Position numbers and translations under genes: made by a program. A DNA stretch of 64,000 nt from Chlorokybus atmophyticus (Eukaryota; Streptophyta; Chlorokybophyceae; Chlorokybales; Chlorokybaceae), in NCBI GenBank assembly GCA_009103225.1, contig RHPI01002262.1:89693-153692 (forward strand), written 5' to 3'. Positions 1-18,396 of the stretch are shown here, piece by piece; position 1 is the first letter of the stretch; every line of letters starts with the position of its first letter. The notes under the pieces are model-generated. The model was given only the letters and a program-made list of their open reading frames with translations. It did not search any database and had not been told where the DNA came from.

Positions 1-912
1 ATCACAGTGCGCTTGCGTCCTGCGCTGGATGCGATTGCCAACTGTTCATACGAACTGAAAGGTCAGAAAGAGACTGTGTGCGTATGCGCGCGGGCGGTTG
101 CGTGTATGCACATGATCTGTCTGTAAACTACTTAACTACTGCTTGACACATGTAAAGCATTGTCAAGGCCAGCTGTGCTCACCCTGTGTGTGTCTTCTGG
201 TCTGGTCTCAGAGGAGGAGTATGCGGAGCACGATGCGAGCGACGCGTGGGTGCAGCGCCTGTTGGCCACCGTGGATTCCGCGCTGGAGCCGCTGCAGTCG
301 CTGCTCACAGGCAGCAACTACGACGCCACCGTGCACCTCGTCGTGGACTTCACCGCCTCGCGCATCGAAGCCGTTCTCATGCAGCGCAGGTAAGGGATTG
401 CATGTGACATGTATAAGCTGGGTGTGTATGTGGGAGGGTAGGTGGGCTTGGGCGTGGGCTTGGGCGTGGGCGTGCATGTGTGTCGTATGTGCATGCTGGG
501 GAGGAAACGAAACATGTGTATATGCGTATGTGACAACAGTCATGATGCTTGCCACCTTTCGTCAACAGGTTCAATCAGCTCGGAGGCCTTCAACTCGACC
601 GCGACATGCGCGCGTTGGTCGGACACTTCTCGGCGCTCACTCAGCGATCCGTCCGCGACAAGTTTGCGCGCCTCACTCAGGTACATCCACGTGCACGCAA
701 TCTGACAACATGTGAGCTTTTACAAACTTACGTCAATTATGGGTTCGCAGATTGCAACGGTGTTGAACCTTGAGAAGGTCACGGAGATACTCGACTATTG
801 GGGCGAGAACTCTGGGTCGATGACGTGGCGGTTGACTGCGGCCGAGGTGCGGCGCGTGTTGAGTCTGCGGGTAGACTTTAAGCCTGAGGCCATCAGTGCC
901 CTCAAATTGTGA
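1..912 (+). CDS. COG4: Conserved oligomeric Golgi complex subunit 4, C-terminal part (5' end outside window)
   Basis: Four exons are visible: 1-61, 212-389, 569-680 and 751-912 (stop TGA). They join in frame to about 170 residues. COG4 is a subunit of lobe A of the COG tethering complex, which captures retrograde vesicles at the Golgi. The recognisable signatures are the segment starting [12 protein letters not shown], followed by [10 protein letters not shown], then [16 protein letters not shown] and the terminal stretch [20 protein letters not shown] ending in ALKL. This is the highly conserved end of plant and animal COG4, and the stop falls where the family normally ends. All three introns are GT-AG and short (about 70-180 bp). 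The gene continues upstream of base 1, so the N-terminal coiled-coil region is not seen. The assignment rests on family similarity recalled from memory, but the match is long and colinear. Confidence 0.93.
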
Positions 913-3000
<2,088 letters not shown>

Positions 3001-4424
3001 ATGAATCCCGAATAGTAAGTTTGATCTGTTCCTAGTTCCTACTTTTATCTGCCCGAGTGTCATTTTCAAGCTCGCTGCCGCAGCTGCGGCGGTGCTGCGT
3101 GTTTCAATTGTGTGACTGCTGCTGCTGGTCCACCTGTCTGTATCGAACTTGGCTTCCATACAGTGTTGGTCCCATTAAACCAGCTGGCGTTCTTGGCTAT
3201 GTTATTTGCAATTCACTGTGCAGCACATGTGTGCGTATGTGGTGTCCACGTTTCCAAGGCGTTTGCCGCGGCGACGCCTCCCACATGCACGAGCTTGCGT
3301 ATGGCAGTGTCACGTATGGCATATGTGTAGTCAAACTTGGAGTGCATGTTCATACATTTCACTTGAACATGTATGGGTGTCCCAGCAGTTGTCTGTTGCA
3401 CGTTGAGCTGATATGCATGAAATTTTACTTTGTCCTGCAGTGACTACCTGTTCAAGCTGCTGCTGATTGGTGATTCTGGTGTGGGTAAATCCTGCCTGCT
3501 CTTGCGTTTTGCGGTAAGCTGACATGAGCTAGCGGCTTCTCGTGGGCATGTTTGTGCAATTGCTTAAACTTTTAATTTGTAGTTAGTTTATGGCTCTGAT
3601 GGCGATTGTGTGGATGACAGGACGATACGTACACAGAGAGCTACATCTCCACCATCGGTGTGGACTTTGTAAGTGTCAAGCAGTTGTGCCCTGTACAGTC
3701 AGCTTGCCTTGTCACTCTTTCCCTTCTTTCAGTTGCAGTTTCCATGGATCTTGTTCCCTTGCGCATGAATTGATCAGTGCATATCTGTGTTCAGAAAATT
3801 CGCACAGTGGAGCTTGACGGCAAGACCATCAAATTGCAAATTGTAAGTTAATTACTACTCGCTGTACAGTACTGCGGCTTTGCATGTTACCATAAGAGCA
3901 AGTTCAGGCAACTCAATGTCTGTCTGTTTGTTTGCGATTGACAGTGCACTGTCACTATGTTGGGTTCCGCTCACGTGTGCATGTACGTGTGCTCGCAGTG
4001 GGACACAGCTGGCCAGGAGCGTTTCCGCACAATTACGTCGTCGTACTACCGTGGCGCCCACGGCATCATCGTCGTGTACGACGTGACCGACCAGGACTCA
4101 TTCAACAACGTGAAGCAGTGGCTGAACGAGATCGACCGCTACGCCAACGAGAATGTCAACAAGCTGCTTGTGGGCAACAAGTCCGATCTCACCTCCAAGA
4201 AGGTGGTCGACTACCAGACCGCCAAGGCTTTCGCGGATGAGATCGGTATCCCTTTCCTGGAAACCTCTGCCAAGAACGCCACCAACGTCGAGCAAGCCTT
4301 CATGACCATGGCGGCGGAGATCAAGAACCGCATGGCCAGCCAGCCAGCCCTCAACACCAAGCCCACGACCGTGCGCCCAGGCGAGGGCCGCCCGCTTGCG
4401 CAGAAGTCCTCTTGCTGCTCGTAG
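3001..4424 (+). CDS. RABD2: Rab1/RABD-type small GTPase
   Basis: Five exons (3001-3014, 3441-3513, 3621-3668, 3795-3842, 3999-4424) give a 202-residue Rab GTPase, the usual length. It starts [20 protein letters not shown], which holds the P-loop GDSGVGKS. Other motifs are the effector segment [13 protein letters not shown], the switch II motif [11 protein letters not shown], the guanine-binding motifs NKSD and ETSAKN, and a C-terminal double cysteine (SSCCS) for geranylgeranylation. The exact N-terminus and effector loop are those of the Rab1/Ypt1/RABD2 subfamily, which drives ER-to-Golgi transport. The first exon is only 14 nt and is closed by an in-frame TAG if left unspliced, so the first intron is needed for expression. 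RAB8/RABE is the nearest alternative but fits the N-terminus less well. Confidence 0.96.
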
Positions 4425-6319
4425 GCGCACACCGCGAAGACACACATGTGCATTAACACCATCATCCAGTAGGCTTCAACCTCTCCCCACCCTCGTTCAG
4501 TTTTAGTCGACATGCAACATCATGTGCTTTGTGATGATTCTTGTATAACTCCTGGGTCCTCAGCTTTGCTTGACACTTGGTGTTGGCCAGCCATTGCGCA
4601 ACATGGGTTGCTGTCGTGCTAGTTTCGGCTCGATCTGGCAGAGGCATGGAGGCACCACGCTGATTGTTGTTATGGCTGTGTGCAGCTAGTCTGACGCGCG
4701 TTAGGTGTAGTGCTGATCAAGTTGGTAAGCAACCAATTGAGATGTGGTTTGATGAAACCCCAGCAGATGCATACTCAGACAACAAAGCTATGCACACAAA
4801 GGCATGCGGAGTAAGTTTATGCATTGGGCCATGACTGCTGCACTAACTTCTGACGACTGCTCGCTCTCAACTTGCTAACTGCTGCATGTAGCGTTGCTAT
4901 TGCTCATGTAACGGCGTTCTAGGGTGTGCGTTGCCTGCAGCCTTGCGCAACACATAACCAGCACGGGTCTTACCACTCTTGCCAGGGACCACTACAACCT
5001 CACGCTCCGCCGCCACAGCTGCTGCTTCGTTGGCATTGCACACCACCGCACAGCATCCCCGCCCTTCGCCCTGCCTTGCTGCTGCTACTGCTGTGCTGGG
5101 CTATAACTCAAGCTACCGGCCTAACCTCCAGCCTGGCTGAGCCCTGTGCGCACAGGTCTGCTTGCCAGCTTTACCACCTTGAACTTGCTGGCCCCTCCCC
5201 TCTTCTGCCATGCTGCTCCTCACCCCGCCCCTCCGCTCATCCAGCACATAGCTAGCGCATTTTGCTAAGCTTGGTTTGTGCCCGTGTAGTTGAGCTGCTC
5301 TTGCCCGTGTGACTGTTTGGCTTGCGGCTTGCTTGCATGCCTTGCTGATGTTGTGTGAAAGCCTATGCATAAGGTATAAGTCATAGAGCAAAGCAGCAAT
5401 TCAAACACCACAAGCAGCACCACAAGCAGCGAGCCGCTCGCTGTCTGAGGCTATGCACAGAGACAGGCAAGAGGAGCACGTCATTATTGCAGGGGCTTAC
5501 AACTACGTGCGACGTATGCACTATGTGCTTCAGGCGATGCGGGGCAATAAGATGCAGCAAGCGCGAAGCAACCAAGCAACCAACCTACGCGCACAGTCGC
5601 AAGGTAGGAACCCCAGGAGAGCGGCGCAAAAGCAACAGCAACAGCAAGGCGTGAGGGAGCAGAGCGGGAGTGCTGTGCGTGGATGCGCAAATGGCTTATG
5701 GCACTGGCGCCGTCGCTGAGGGCAGTAGGTCTTTGCCGGAGCAGTGTAAGACCTCACGGTAGTGACACAGCACCCCAAGTGAGCCAGCAGCGACTGCATG
5801 CATTCACGCAGCTACCAACGGGCGTAAGACATCGTTGAAGTTGGTGGTTAGTGGTCAGTTAGTAACTGAGCATACTTAACAACAGCATCTTCGACTTGTC
5901 TGCATGAGGCAGACCAGCTGCTCCCCTCACGGGTTCACATGCAACTCACCTGTACTTACCCGGGATATATCCCTCAGCCGGTACCTCATTACACCACATC
6001 CTTGCGCACGTTTACCATGCAATTGCAAGTTGCATGTGAAGGTGCAAAGGTCGGACGCGATAGATGTCATCACTTCTCTTATCAACTTGGCGCGTAGCCT
6101 GCCAAGTAACTGTCTCTTTGTGTGGCCACAGCGTTGTTAAACAGCTTGAAGGGGCGTGGTGCTCGCAGCACTGGCACTGCAACACAGCTTCTCTCAGCTT
6201 TTGTCGTAGACTCCGGTACACACACCCAGTGTAGTAGTCTGAAAGATAAGTTAGTCTAGGAAGGGGACAGCTGTGCCATTGGCCGTACGTAATGAATTAG
6301 CATATGCAGTGGATATACC
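4425..6319. other. RABD 3' flank and intergenic DNA
   Basis: This holds the RABD 3' UTR and about 1.5 kb with no recognisable gene. The short open frames on both strands are low-complexity and lack splice support. Confidence 0.5.
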
Positions 6320-6643
6320 NNNNNNNNNNNNNNNNNNNNNNNNNNNNNNNNNNNNNNNNNNNNNNNNNNNNNNNNNNNNNNNNNNNNNNNNNNNNNNNNN
6401 NNNNNNNNNNNNNNNNNNNNNNNNNNNNNNNNNNNNNNNNNNNNNNNNNNNNNNNNNNNNNNNNNNNNNNNNNNNNNNNNNNNNNNNNNNNNNNNNNNNN
6501 NNNNNNNNNNNNNNNNNNNNNNNNNNNNNNNNNNNNNNNNNNNNNNNNNNNNNNNNNNNNNNNNNNNNNNNNNNNNNNNNNNNNNNNNNNNNNNNNNNNN
6601 NNNNNNNNNNNNNNNNNNNNNNNNNNNNNNNNNNNNNNNNNNN
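6320..6643. other. Assembly gap (324 N)
   Basis: A run of N bases joins two contigs. The open frames drawn across it have no meaning. Confidence 1.
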
Positions 6644-7609
6644 CCCCCGGGCCAACGCAGTGTCAGATATGTACATCACACTCACAAACTCTGAAAATGC
6701 AACTACCAACAGATCATCCGCAAAACGGGAGGATGCCACTTGCGAATCTCAAGAAGAGTGGCCTATCCACCAGAGGGTGCAGACTGAGCTCATAAGCAAA
6801 CAAGTCATAGTTAGCCTAGTAAACACCAGCTGCATTACCCATGAGAATGGCAATGCCAATGCCACCTCTCTGGAAGGCCTGTCATGCACAATTGTCTGAT
6901 GAGTTCAACATCCAGCATGAATTTCGCCAGGCTGAATACCATACTACGCCGAGGCTGCCACACCTCTACCTGACCGTTAAGCTTTAGAAAGAGCCCATTA
7001 AAGCTGAGGTTCATTGCTGCGGCCTACAACACATAATTGTCTGATGTTTGTGATTGGCTTACATGTGCATACAAGGCTTGTGCTGATGCTGTCAATGATA
7101 TTTGGGCTGAGCTGGTGCAGGATCTGAGGATGCAACATGGTTGGATCTTGAAGGACTCTTTGCGGTTGGAGCGCCTACAGACATACCTCAACACCGCACC
7201 AATGATGACAAGCTTGAGTTTCTCCAGTTCCAAACCTCTGATTTCACAACAAGTTGTATACTAACTTGTCTCATGGCATTGGTGGCTGAGGCGACGCATT
7301 GTCATTGGCACTCTTTACGAATCAAGGGCCTTGGAGTGGAACACCATACGCAGAGTACTACAGTGCATATTTCCATCCTAGATGTGTCGTGATGTGATGT
7401 CACTGTGACATCGCATCATCATTGAGAGGCTCCTCAACTGCCCTGCCCTGCATTGGAAGTGACTGCCATCGTCATTGCCGTTGTTTTCAACCTGCTCCAC
7501 AACCCAGCGTGGTTCTTGCATTCCCCTCCAAAGCAAGCAAGACACAGCAATCGCGTGTGTGTCTGTGTTCTACCAGAGTGCTTGAGGAGAAGTCTCTCTT
7601 TTCTCCAGC
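6644..7609. other. Intergenic, 5' flank of alcohol dehydrogenase
   Basis: No gene is recognised. A 7037-7264 plus-strand frame (75 residues) matches no family known to me. The last 100 bp before the start codon at 7610 are pyrimidine-rich and probably 5' UTR. Confidence 0.4.
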
Positions 7610-10695
<3,086 letters not shown>

Positions 10696-12038
10696 GGGAT
10701 GTTGGGTGGTGTGTTTGGCGGTGATGTTGATGTGTCGTCTCTGTGCGTGCAGTTGCTGTGTCATGATTCCAGAAGGTGAGGGAACTGTGTGGCATTCCTG
10801 TCGTGGAAGTTGCGGTAGGTTGCACACCTGCACGTGAAGCCGCATCATGTTGTATATGTGTAGCCGCAATGGAACTGTGCAGACAGAAACGCACTGGCTG
10901 TGGCTGTGGCTTGGTGTACAGGGGCTTGTGAGGCTTTGTGCATGCATCGGTTATCAGCTTTGCTGACTGGCGTCTGAGTCTCATGGTGTGTTTGCTGCAC
11001 AAGACCACATTCTGCTGATTTGTGCTTGAATACCTTGGAGATCATGAGCGCATCCTCTACTATACACAACATACAGCTTATGGGCCTGCAAATTGGTTGT
11101 CGCAGCCCAAGTGGCTGCTGTCTGTTGTCGTTATTAAACTGTAGTGGTTTGTACATAGATGTATCAATCTCTTACAAAGCACCCACAGCTGTTATGATGA
11201 CATGCAGTCATGGGTGCATGCATAAGGCAACCGTGGCACATAAGGTAGTGTATTGCAAGAGAGGTGCCAGAACCAGTCGACAACCAAACAATTTGACAAC
11301 CCACAACCACACATGGCAACAAGCAACCCAGCTATACCCGAGTCACCCTCTGGGACACCAAGACAGCAAGCACGCCCCGCATTGTTTGTACACTTAGCTG
11401 GTACAAGTATACATCTTTGCCCAACATCATAGCGCCTCACACAAGTGTTAGCCATTGCCCGATAAGACATGCCAAGAGTTAACAGATTAACAAATGCGCA
11501 TGTTATGAGTGTACGAACAATCCATACCAGAATGTCTGGGTGTAACCATATCACGATCAAAGCAGCGTCTGTGAGACTTGGTTTCAACCAACTTGATGGT
11601 CTTGTACTGCCACTGGTGTGCACGTTGGCGGTTCTCTGGAAGTGTGATGACATAGATTGTGCGACACGTGAGCCATGTGCATTCACTGGCGAATTTATAG
11701 ACAGAGGCAGCAAAACAGCGTGGCGTATCTTGTTTGAAATGTGCATGCAGACACAAAATTGGATTGCGACACACAAGCACACTGGATGAATATAATACAC
11801 CGCGAGAACCAAGTGCAGCAGCATATTGATTTCATTAAAGAAGCAAAAAGTCACGAGGGTGGTAGGGTAGAACAATGCAGGGGAGGGCAGCTAGTGGGGG
11901 AGGGGCCTGTCTCACACTGAGCTGTGCTACGCCAGAACCAAAGGCGAGGGGATGAAAGGGAGGTGCAAGGGCCGCTATACTACAATAGACCCAAAACCCC
12001 CCGCCCACACCCTCACCCCTCCATTACTTGCTCTGAAT
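10696..12038. other. Convergent intergenic region between CAD and PETF
   Basis: This lies between the 3' ends of the CAD gene (+) and ferredoxin (-). No coding region is recognised. The longest frame (11192-11875, minus) has no domain and poor codon structure. Confidence 0.5.
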
Positions 12039-12749
12039 CTAGTACAGGTTCTCCTCCTGGTGGGTGGAGATGGTGCAGTCGGACATGGGATAGGCGGTGC
12101 AGGTCAGGACGAAACCTGTTGATTGAAGAGCACAATCAAATGTTTGCACAGAAGCTACAGTTGATCTGGAGGTAAGCTGTACAACAAAAGTAGTAATAGC
12201 CAGCGACAGCTTGCACACAGCAAGCGAATGAGGCATGTGAGATAAGATACGTACCGTTGGCGACCTGGTCGTCGTCAAGGAAGGACTGGTCGGACTGGTC
12301 AATCTCGCCAGCCTCGATCTTGCCGGCGCATGAGGAGCTGTACAACAAAAGGGTGATGGCATTCAGTGAATCAGACCATGCGAGATGCATGAAGCACGCA
12401 ATGTGTAGTCAATGCTGAATCCAGCATGAAACTGCATGCATTCTTACCATGAGCCAGCCCTGCAGGAGTAAGGCAGATCAATGCCCTCCTCCTCAGCCTT
12501 GTCGAGGATGTAGGTGTCGTCGGGGCACTCGATGACCTGCTCGCCGTCGGGGGTCTTCAGGGTGACCTTGTAGGTGGCCATGCAGACGGTGCCCAGGCCA
12601 TAGCGCTTGGAGGGCAGGCCGAAGGCGGCGGCGAGTCCGCTGCGGGCGGAGCTCAGCGAGCTGGCCGGGCGGCGGAGCTCGGCCTTGGCCGGGGCGGCGC
12701 GGGGGGCGATGGTCAGGGAGGTGGTGGCAGTGGCAGCGGCGGCGGCCAT
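12039..12749 (-). CDS. PETF: Plant-type [2Fe-2S] ferredoxin, plastid-targeted
   Basis: Three exons on the minus strand (12749-12448, 12337-12255, 12115-12039) give 153 residues. The first 55 or so are rich in Ala, Ser, Thr and Arg with few acidic residues, as expected of a chloroplast transit peptide. The mature part starts near [14 protein letters not shown]. Cluster ligands are the Cys-X4-Cys-X2-Cys motif CRAGSCSSC, split by intron 1, plus the later Cys of LTCTAYP. It ends HQEENLY, the usual ferredoxin terminus. The protein carries electrons from photosystem I to FNR and other plastid enzymes. The start at 12749 is preferred over an upstream in-frame ATG at 12854 because it opens a normal transit peptide. 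FDC2 lies 4.3 kb away on the same strand. Confidence 0.97.
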
Positions 12750-15700
12750 TGTGCTGTGTCTGTTTGTCTGAACCTCACGTGCTGCGTCGACCAGCTCCAC
12801 GCACAACCTCGCCGACAACAACGACAACCTCCGCCACGAGCTCACCACACTCACACTACCTCAACCCACACGCACAGCTGCCCTCATCAACTAGGGCTCG
12901 GCCTCTAACCATGGCTCAAACCATGATTCCCAGGACTAACCTTCCCGGGTCGTCTCTAACCGCATTACCACCACTATACTATTCACTGTCAGCGCTATAG
13001 CAGGGACTTGACCGTGGTCATTACCGACCGCGGTCAAGGGGATCAGCAGCTATTGTCTCAGGCCAGGGGTCAGTCGCCACTTTTTTGCTGCTTCTGCCTG
13101 TGTGCACAGGCTGGATGGGCACGAAAGCTGGCCCTGTGATTGGTCTGAGGGTAAGGATAAAGCCGGCCGCCACGGCCTCAAGTCGCGAGAGCGTCTCTTG
13201 ATCGTCAGATGCAGCGCAACCGACGGTAGAGGAGATTGCCAAGTCGCATCTCGGCCAGCTCGACATGGTGAAACGGGAAGAAGTGGGTAAAACGAATCAC
13301 TGCCACTGAATCACTTAGCGGTGAATCAGTAGATAGGTACCTGGATAGGTAGGTGCAGTGAATGAGTGATTCACAATGGCTCGCCCGGCTGTGGGTGTGT
13401 GTCCGTCGCTTTTGGTCATGCATGGCGTGTCTGAGACGGAGGGCTGTTGATCGGTCACTGGCTGAGGCGCACCACAGCGACGCTGGACCTCATGCATGCA
13501 GTTGTTCGTAATGTCCATGTGCGCCACGTCATTTTGCAAAATCCGTTCGCGCTCGGGTTGTGGATAATCCATGCATTGCACGGGTGCGCATGCACTGCTA
13601 ATTGACTTAAACCGTATGCACTGGTGCTTTCTACAGATGCAAAGGAGAATGTGTGTTGTGCTGCTCAACTTCTCATCAGAGTGGCAAGACAAGGCCACTC
13701 TCATGCACAAGAGTTGATGAAAGTGGACTTTTCTTGCCGTCTTACTCAACTCTTATGATTCAAAAGCTATGACATCATTAAGATCTAAGTCGATAAAAGC
13801 GGCAACACAAGGCCATTTTCATCAACTCTAATGATTCATGTAATATAGCAGTATCAACATTCATTTGTGTACTCAACGTAATAGCATACTAGGAGCCCCT
13901 CCATTTTATGTACTATTGTGCAATAAGTATTTATTCCTTAATGTTATTTGGTTGCTAAGCTCTATTGCTGCTTGTCTAACATACAGCATGATATCGCATC
14001 ATTACGTTATATGTTTAGCTGGGTCACACAGCCCTTGCCTCAATGTTCCACTTGCCTATCTAGCCTGCTGCATACCCCAAAAAAATGAGCTATACCAAAT
14101 AAGCAAAGCTCATGTATGTATTATATCATGTTTACAACGTACAAGTGCGTGTGTTTGCAAAAAAGTTAATCAAGTGCATACTTTATAAATATGTAATAAA
14201 CCTTATTACATATTTATAACATTTTTCCACATTATGTACATGACAGCATTGTGAGTTACAAAGCACATCATCACCCATTTAATGTTATACATAAATTGCA
14301 GACATTATCACAATTCTGCATGCGCACATTTTTAATCATTTTTTATAAGCATTTTGCATGTAAATTACAATGTCATGCTTATTATAATGTACAGCATTAT
14401 TTGATACTGCATCACACTAGCAATCTTAGTACTGTGACGATTGACTTCATACCAATACAATATCAACGAAAGTCATGCCACGACATGCGATGCATGAATT
14501 GCATATTGCGGATTCTCATTCGATGATTAGTAATGATTACGCGTGTCGCTTAATAATGTCACGCATAACACAAATAGAATGCAATGCGTATACAGCTGAC
14601 AATTGTATTTCCTCCATTCTTCCATTCTTCCATACATTCATAGCAAATGCCACCATGTTCACAAGCTTATATTTTTTATTTGGCAATAACACATTAGATT
14701 GTAAAACATATCATTCCATTACAAAACGCGTTTTATAGGGACGTGAACCACAAAGTTTATTTGTTGTTTATGATGGCAATAACAAGCGCAATATAATGTT
14801 GATGTCAGTCCAAAATAATACATATAAGGCCGGTTACTTACAGTATCCAAAATACCAAAACACTTTCATTGCAACGAAGCGTGATATTTTTACTCATTGG
14901 CCAAGCTTGGTTGCCCTTGTTGTGCGATGATGTAAGCAACACGATCTGCATCCCCATGCCCATGCATCAGGCTGCAGAACCATGCCACCAATGCCTTTGC
15001 TATGGTTGCTGCCACCAACAACTAACTGTCAGTGTATTGTATGTAACGTGCTGTTGTGCACACGCTTGCAACCTGCACATGACTTGAGCATTGCACTCAT
15101 ATGAGTACAACCGTGTGCACACCATATATGACGTGCTGCATTCGTAAGAGAGCAAACCCTACCACTACTTCACTACTTGATGTTGTATGCGGTTGTACGT
15201 TGTACGAAAGATGCAAGGCAGATCTCGCACTGTGTTGTTGCATGATATGCTACTGTTGCGCCTAGCACAAATCATGCAAGTGTCTTTGCATATGCATTGG
15301 GTTGCAGATCAGTAGAGTTGCGCGCCATGTACATACAATGCAAATCGGCAATGCACATGCATAGTGGCATGCACAATCAGCAGCATGCAGAGTGACATAG
15401 CGCATACTAACAACACCATTGTCAGGTTGATCACCGGGTTCATTCACTACCTCACATGCTACACTACCCCTACCACTCAGTTAGCCATGTAATCATGCAC
15501 ATGCATATGCGTTCACCTGCACAACGGCCGTTGGTTGGCGGCCCGGTCTTTGCCGAGGCAGCAGCAGCAGCAGCAGACCCAACGGACTCCCCCTCCTCCT
15601 CCGCCCACATCACCACCTCCACAACTGCGTCATACACCCTGCTGTGGCAGCGTCGTTAGGGTTTGCGCCCATTGGCGCGCAGCATGCATGCGCACAGCAC

Positions 15701-17088
15701 GTCGCACTCCCTTTTCGCAGTGCTGTGCATTAGTAAATCCTGATAAGAACAAAGTGATTTTGTGATCTTCTTTGGTAAAAGCCAATGTGCCATGAAGCGT
15801 GCAGCAGCACAACTTGTGAGTGCGCACAACTTGTGCTGCACAAGCCACCAATTGATATGCTTTATATCAATGGACAGGAGAGACCAAGTACATGAGAGCA
15901 GCACATGCATGTGAACTTGTTGCTGCTTGCTGCCGATTGCTTGCTGCTGGCTGCCTACTAACTGTCGTTCACTATCAAAAAACCCCTCACTGTATATAAA
16001 AGCATGGCGAGGGAATTCACTGCGTGCAACACATGCCACACAGCATGCACAACACAGCGCCGCTAGCAGCTGCATGCCAAGGCCAGCATTATATGCAACG
16101 TGACACACACATACGCACCTTGAACACAACCACTAGGCTGAACTATGTTCAACACTACTTTGACATCCAATCCACCACGACACTTTACTGGTGCAGTGCA
16201 ATAGGCATGGCTAACCGTGCATAGCTTTCTATGACGATGTTGCTGTACTAGTAATTTCACTACAACCGTTATAGTGACTACGTTGTAGTGACTACCCCAC
16301 CCTGTCAGTCATGCATGCATGCAATTATCAGAGGCAGTCACTTGCACATCACCATTGACATTAATTCGACGTCACCAGCACCGGTTGTCACGGCGATCAG
16401 TTGATTCCCCTCGCCGCCTTTCTCCCACCCTCCACCACCGTCATCATTTCCAGTAATACCGTCGCCGCCGACTGTCGTTTGCAGCGGCACTGCAGCCTTT
16501 ATGGTTTTGTCAGTAACTACAGGCATGCATGCTGATGTTATGTACTCCGTGCACGGCTGCGGCCATGTGCGACTGTCACTCATAACATGCTGGTGGCACA
16601 CATGAAGTTGCGCAGCCTTTGTGAGACTCGCAAGCATTGGCACGCTCGCAAAAACCCTAAATGTACAAAGTATACAAGGCCGGGCAGCCACAATGGGCAG
16701 CTGCCCCAAGGCATCTATCTTATTGTGACGCTTCTGTGTAGGTGAGGCGCCTTGCTGCTTCCTTGCGTCCTTGCCCAAACTGCTACAGGGCCCAGCCAGC
16801 TATTGTACTTGCTTTGCTTTGCACTGCCCATTGCTTGCACTTGCCTAACAATAACTTGACGCCCCTACCACACCGCACCAGCATGATTGTTTGAGTTGTT
16901 GAGAGTTGGTGTGCGAGTCAGTCAGTCACTTAGTTTTGCCTATGCATGACCTGCAAACAACACAACTGCTACCCTTTATAAAACTGCCTACCGTTATACA
17001 TACACACTCGCAAACTGCAGAGCAAACAAACACTAGCACTATCTCAGTGGGCATAAACTGCTAAGCAGCAAAAATGCAAAGAAGCTTC
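12750..17088. other. Long intergenic region between the two ferredoxin genes
   Basis: About 4.3 kb without a recognisable gene. Bases 12750-13300 form the GC-rich PETF 5' flank. From about 13750 to 15250 the DNA is strongly AT-rich with scattered short inverted repeats. A copy of a dispersed repeat lies near 15480-15690. Short frames throughout have no domain or splice support. Confidence 0.5.
15480..15690 (+). repeat. Diverged dispersed repeat, copy 1
   Basis: The segment resembles 24625-24865 in the same orientation. Shared landmarks are CACCTGCAC, a GTTGG/GTTAG-CGGCCC stretch, a CAG-rich run followed by GGACT and CTCCCTC/CCCTCCTCC, and the near-identical end TTAGGGTTTGCGCCCATTGG then CGCGCAGCATGCA. 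It is non-coding and of unknown origin; a MITE or unclassified element would fit. Confidence 0.6.
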
Positions 17089-18396
17089 TCACTCGTCCAT
17101 ATCCGCAAGCTCAATAGCATAATCATCGCGGACCTGCAACCATCATGATGGATGAAGTTGGCATAAAACACCACCAAAGCACCAGCAGTCAGCAAACCAA
17201 ACAAGAAGGAACACGAGGCAACACAGGAGAAGCCAGCCGGCAAGCAGACCATAAGAGGGTGAGTACACCAACACTGATATAAAGACAGGACCCCGCGGAA
17301 GCTGCCTTTAGAAATAACAAGCTGTGAGACACTGCAGCAAGCCAGTGAAAAAGAATGAGCACTCACCACAGGGCCCTTGGCGAAGTACTGCCCGAACTGC
17401 AGGACGTAGACCTCATCCTCATCCTGGAGCTCAGCAACAAGGTCGGAATCCGGGTAGCCGACGCACAGGAGGCCGTAGCCCTTCTCCTTCAAGGGCTGCG
17501 AGATGCCCAGCGCCTGAGGCTGCCGCAACTCACCGGACTTCACCCTCACAGAACACGCTGTGCAACACCCTGCCATGCAGCCATGCATGCTTGCTTGCTT
17601 GCTTGAGTTGCAGTTACTTACTCTTCTTGACTGACTGACTTGACGTGACCCACTGAATGAGCCACATTGTGAACGCTACCCTGAAGCAAGTTAAGCTTGC
17701 ACAGACGCTGCAGCTTACGACTATACCAGGATTGGCTGCTGCATGCGTGGGTATGTGCTGGCTAGATACATGTGTGCGCGTGCGCACTCGTTTGTGCGGG
17801 AATATATTTACCTTTACCTCAGCGGTTGTGTGCTTGAGCTAAGACTCACAAATGAAAGCTGGTAAGCTAAGCGATAGTGAAGCTAGCCCAGCTATGCACT
17901 GTGTGCAAGTAATCTTAAATAGTTCAGCTTACCCGCACAACAGCTGACAAGCCAAGTAAGGTAGGTGAATCCAAGTTGACGTTACCTCAAAATAAATTCA
18001 CCTGAAGCAACTGATCTGGCGTTGACTCACAGCGAAACGAAAGTTAGCTAGCTCACCCATTCTGCAGGCAAAGGGGAGCTCTATGCCAGCATCTCGAAAG
18101 CTTTCCAAGATGTACTGGTCTTCCGGGACGTCCAGGACGTGGGTCTCGTCATTAAAGGGGTCCACTATCGTCACCCTGTGGCGGCGGACGTTCGCCTTGC
18201 CGCTGCCCCGCCCCTCAATCTGCCGCTGCTGTTCCTCACCCTGGCCACCTTGTTCCACCGCTCTCTCCACCGCCACCGACGCCCGAGCCGTGCATGGCCT
18301 GGACGGAGGCGTCTGTCCCCTCCTTCTCCTGCTCGGCAGTGTCGTCCAGGAAGACGACAGGGCCAGCGCCGTCGCCGTCGCCGCCGCCGCCGCCAT
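17089..18396 (-). CDS. FDC2: Ferredoxin C2 (FDC2), plastid
   Basis: Three exons on the minus strand (18396-18057, 17569-17367, 17133-17089) give 195 residues. The N-terminal 75 or so residues, with an Ala/Thr start and an Arg-rich stretch, look like a transit peptide and linker. The ferredoxin fold begins at HRVTIVDPFNDETHVLDVPE. Ligands lie in FACRMGCCTACSVRVKSGEL, where the three Cys keep the classical spacing and a fourth Cys sits beside the second, as in plant FDC2. The fourth ligand is in LLCVGYP. The C-terminal extension, with QDEDEVYVLQFGQYFAKGP then RDDYAIELADMDE, is diagnostic of FDC2 and absent from PETF. Known FDC2 proteins act in plastid electron distribution and chlorophyll metabolism. 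The CRMG/CC junction spans intron 1. Confidence 0.95.

Noticed and set aside
6251-6899. Frames crossing the first N run (and the similar ones at 38050-38475)
   Set aside because: Most of each frame is unknown bases.
13315-13749. 144-residue minus-strand frame and neighbours in 13-15 kb
   Set aside because: AT-rich DNA with no domain and no splice consistency.
15645-15670. Telomere-like TTAGGGTTT (also 24828-24840)
   Set aside because: It occurs only once per site and belongs to a dispersed repeat, not a telomeric array.
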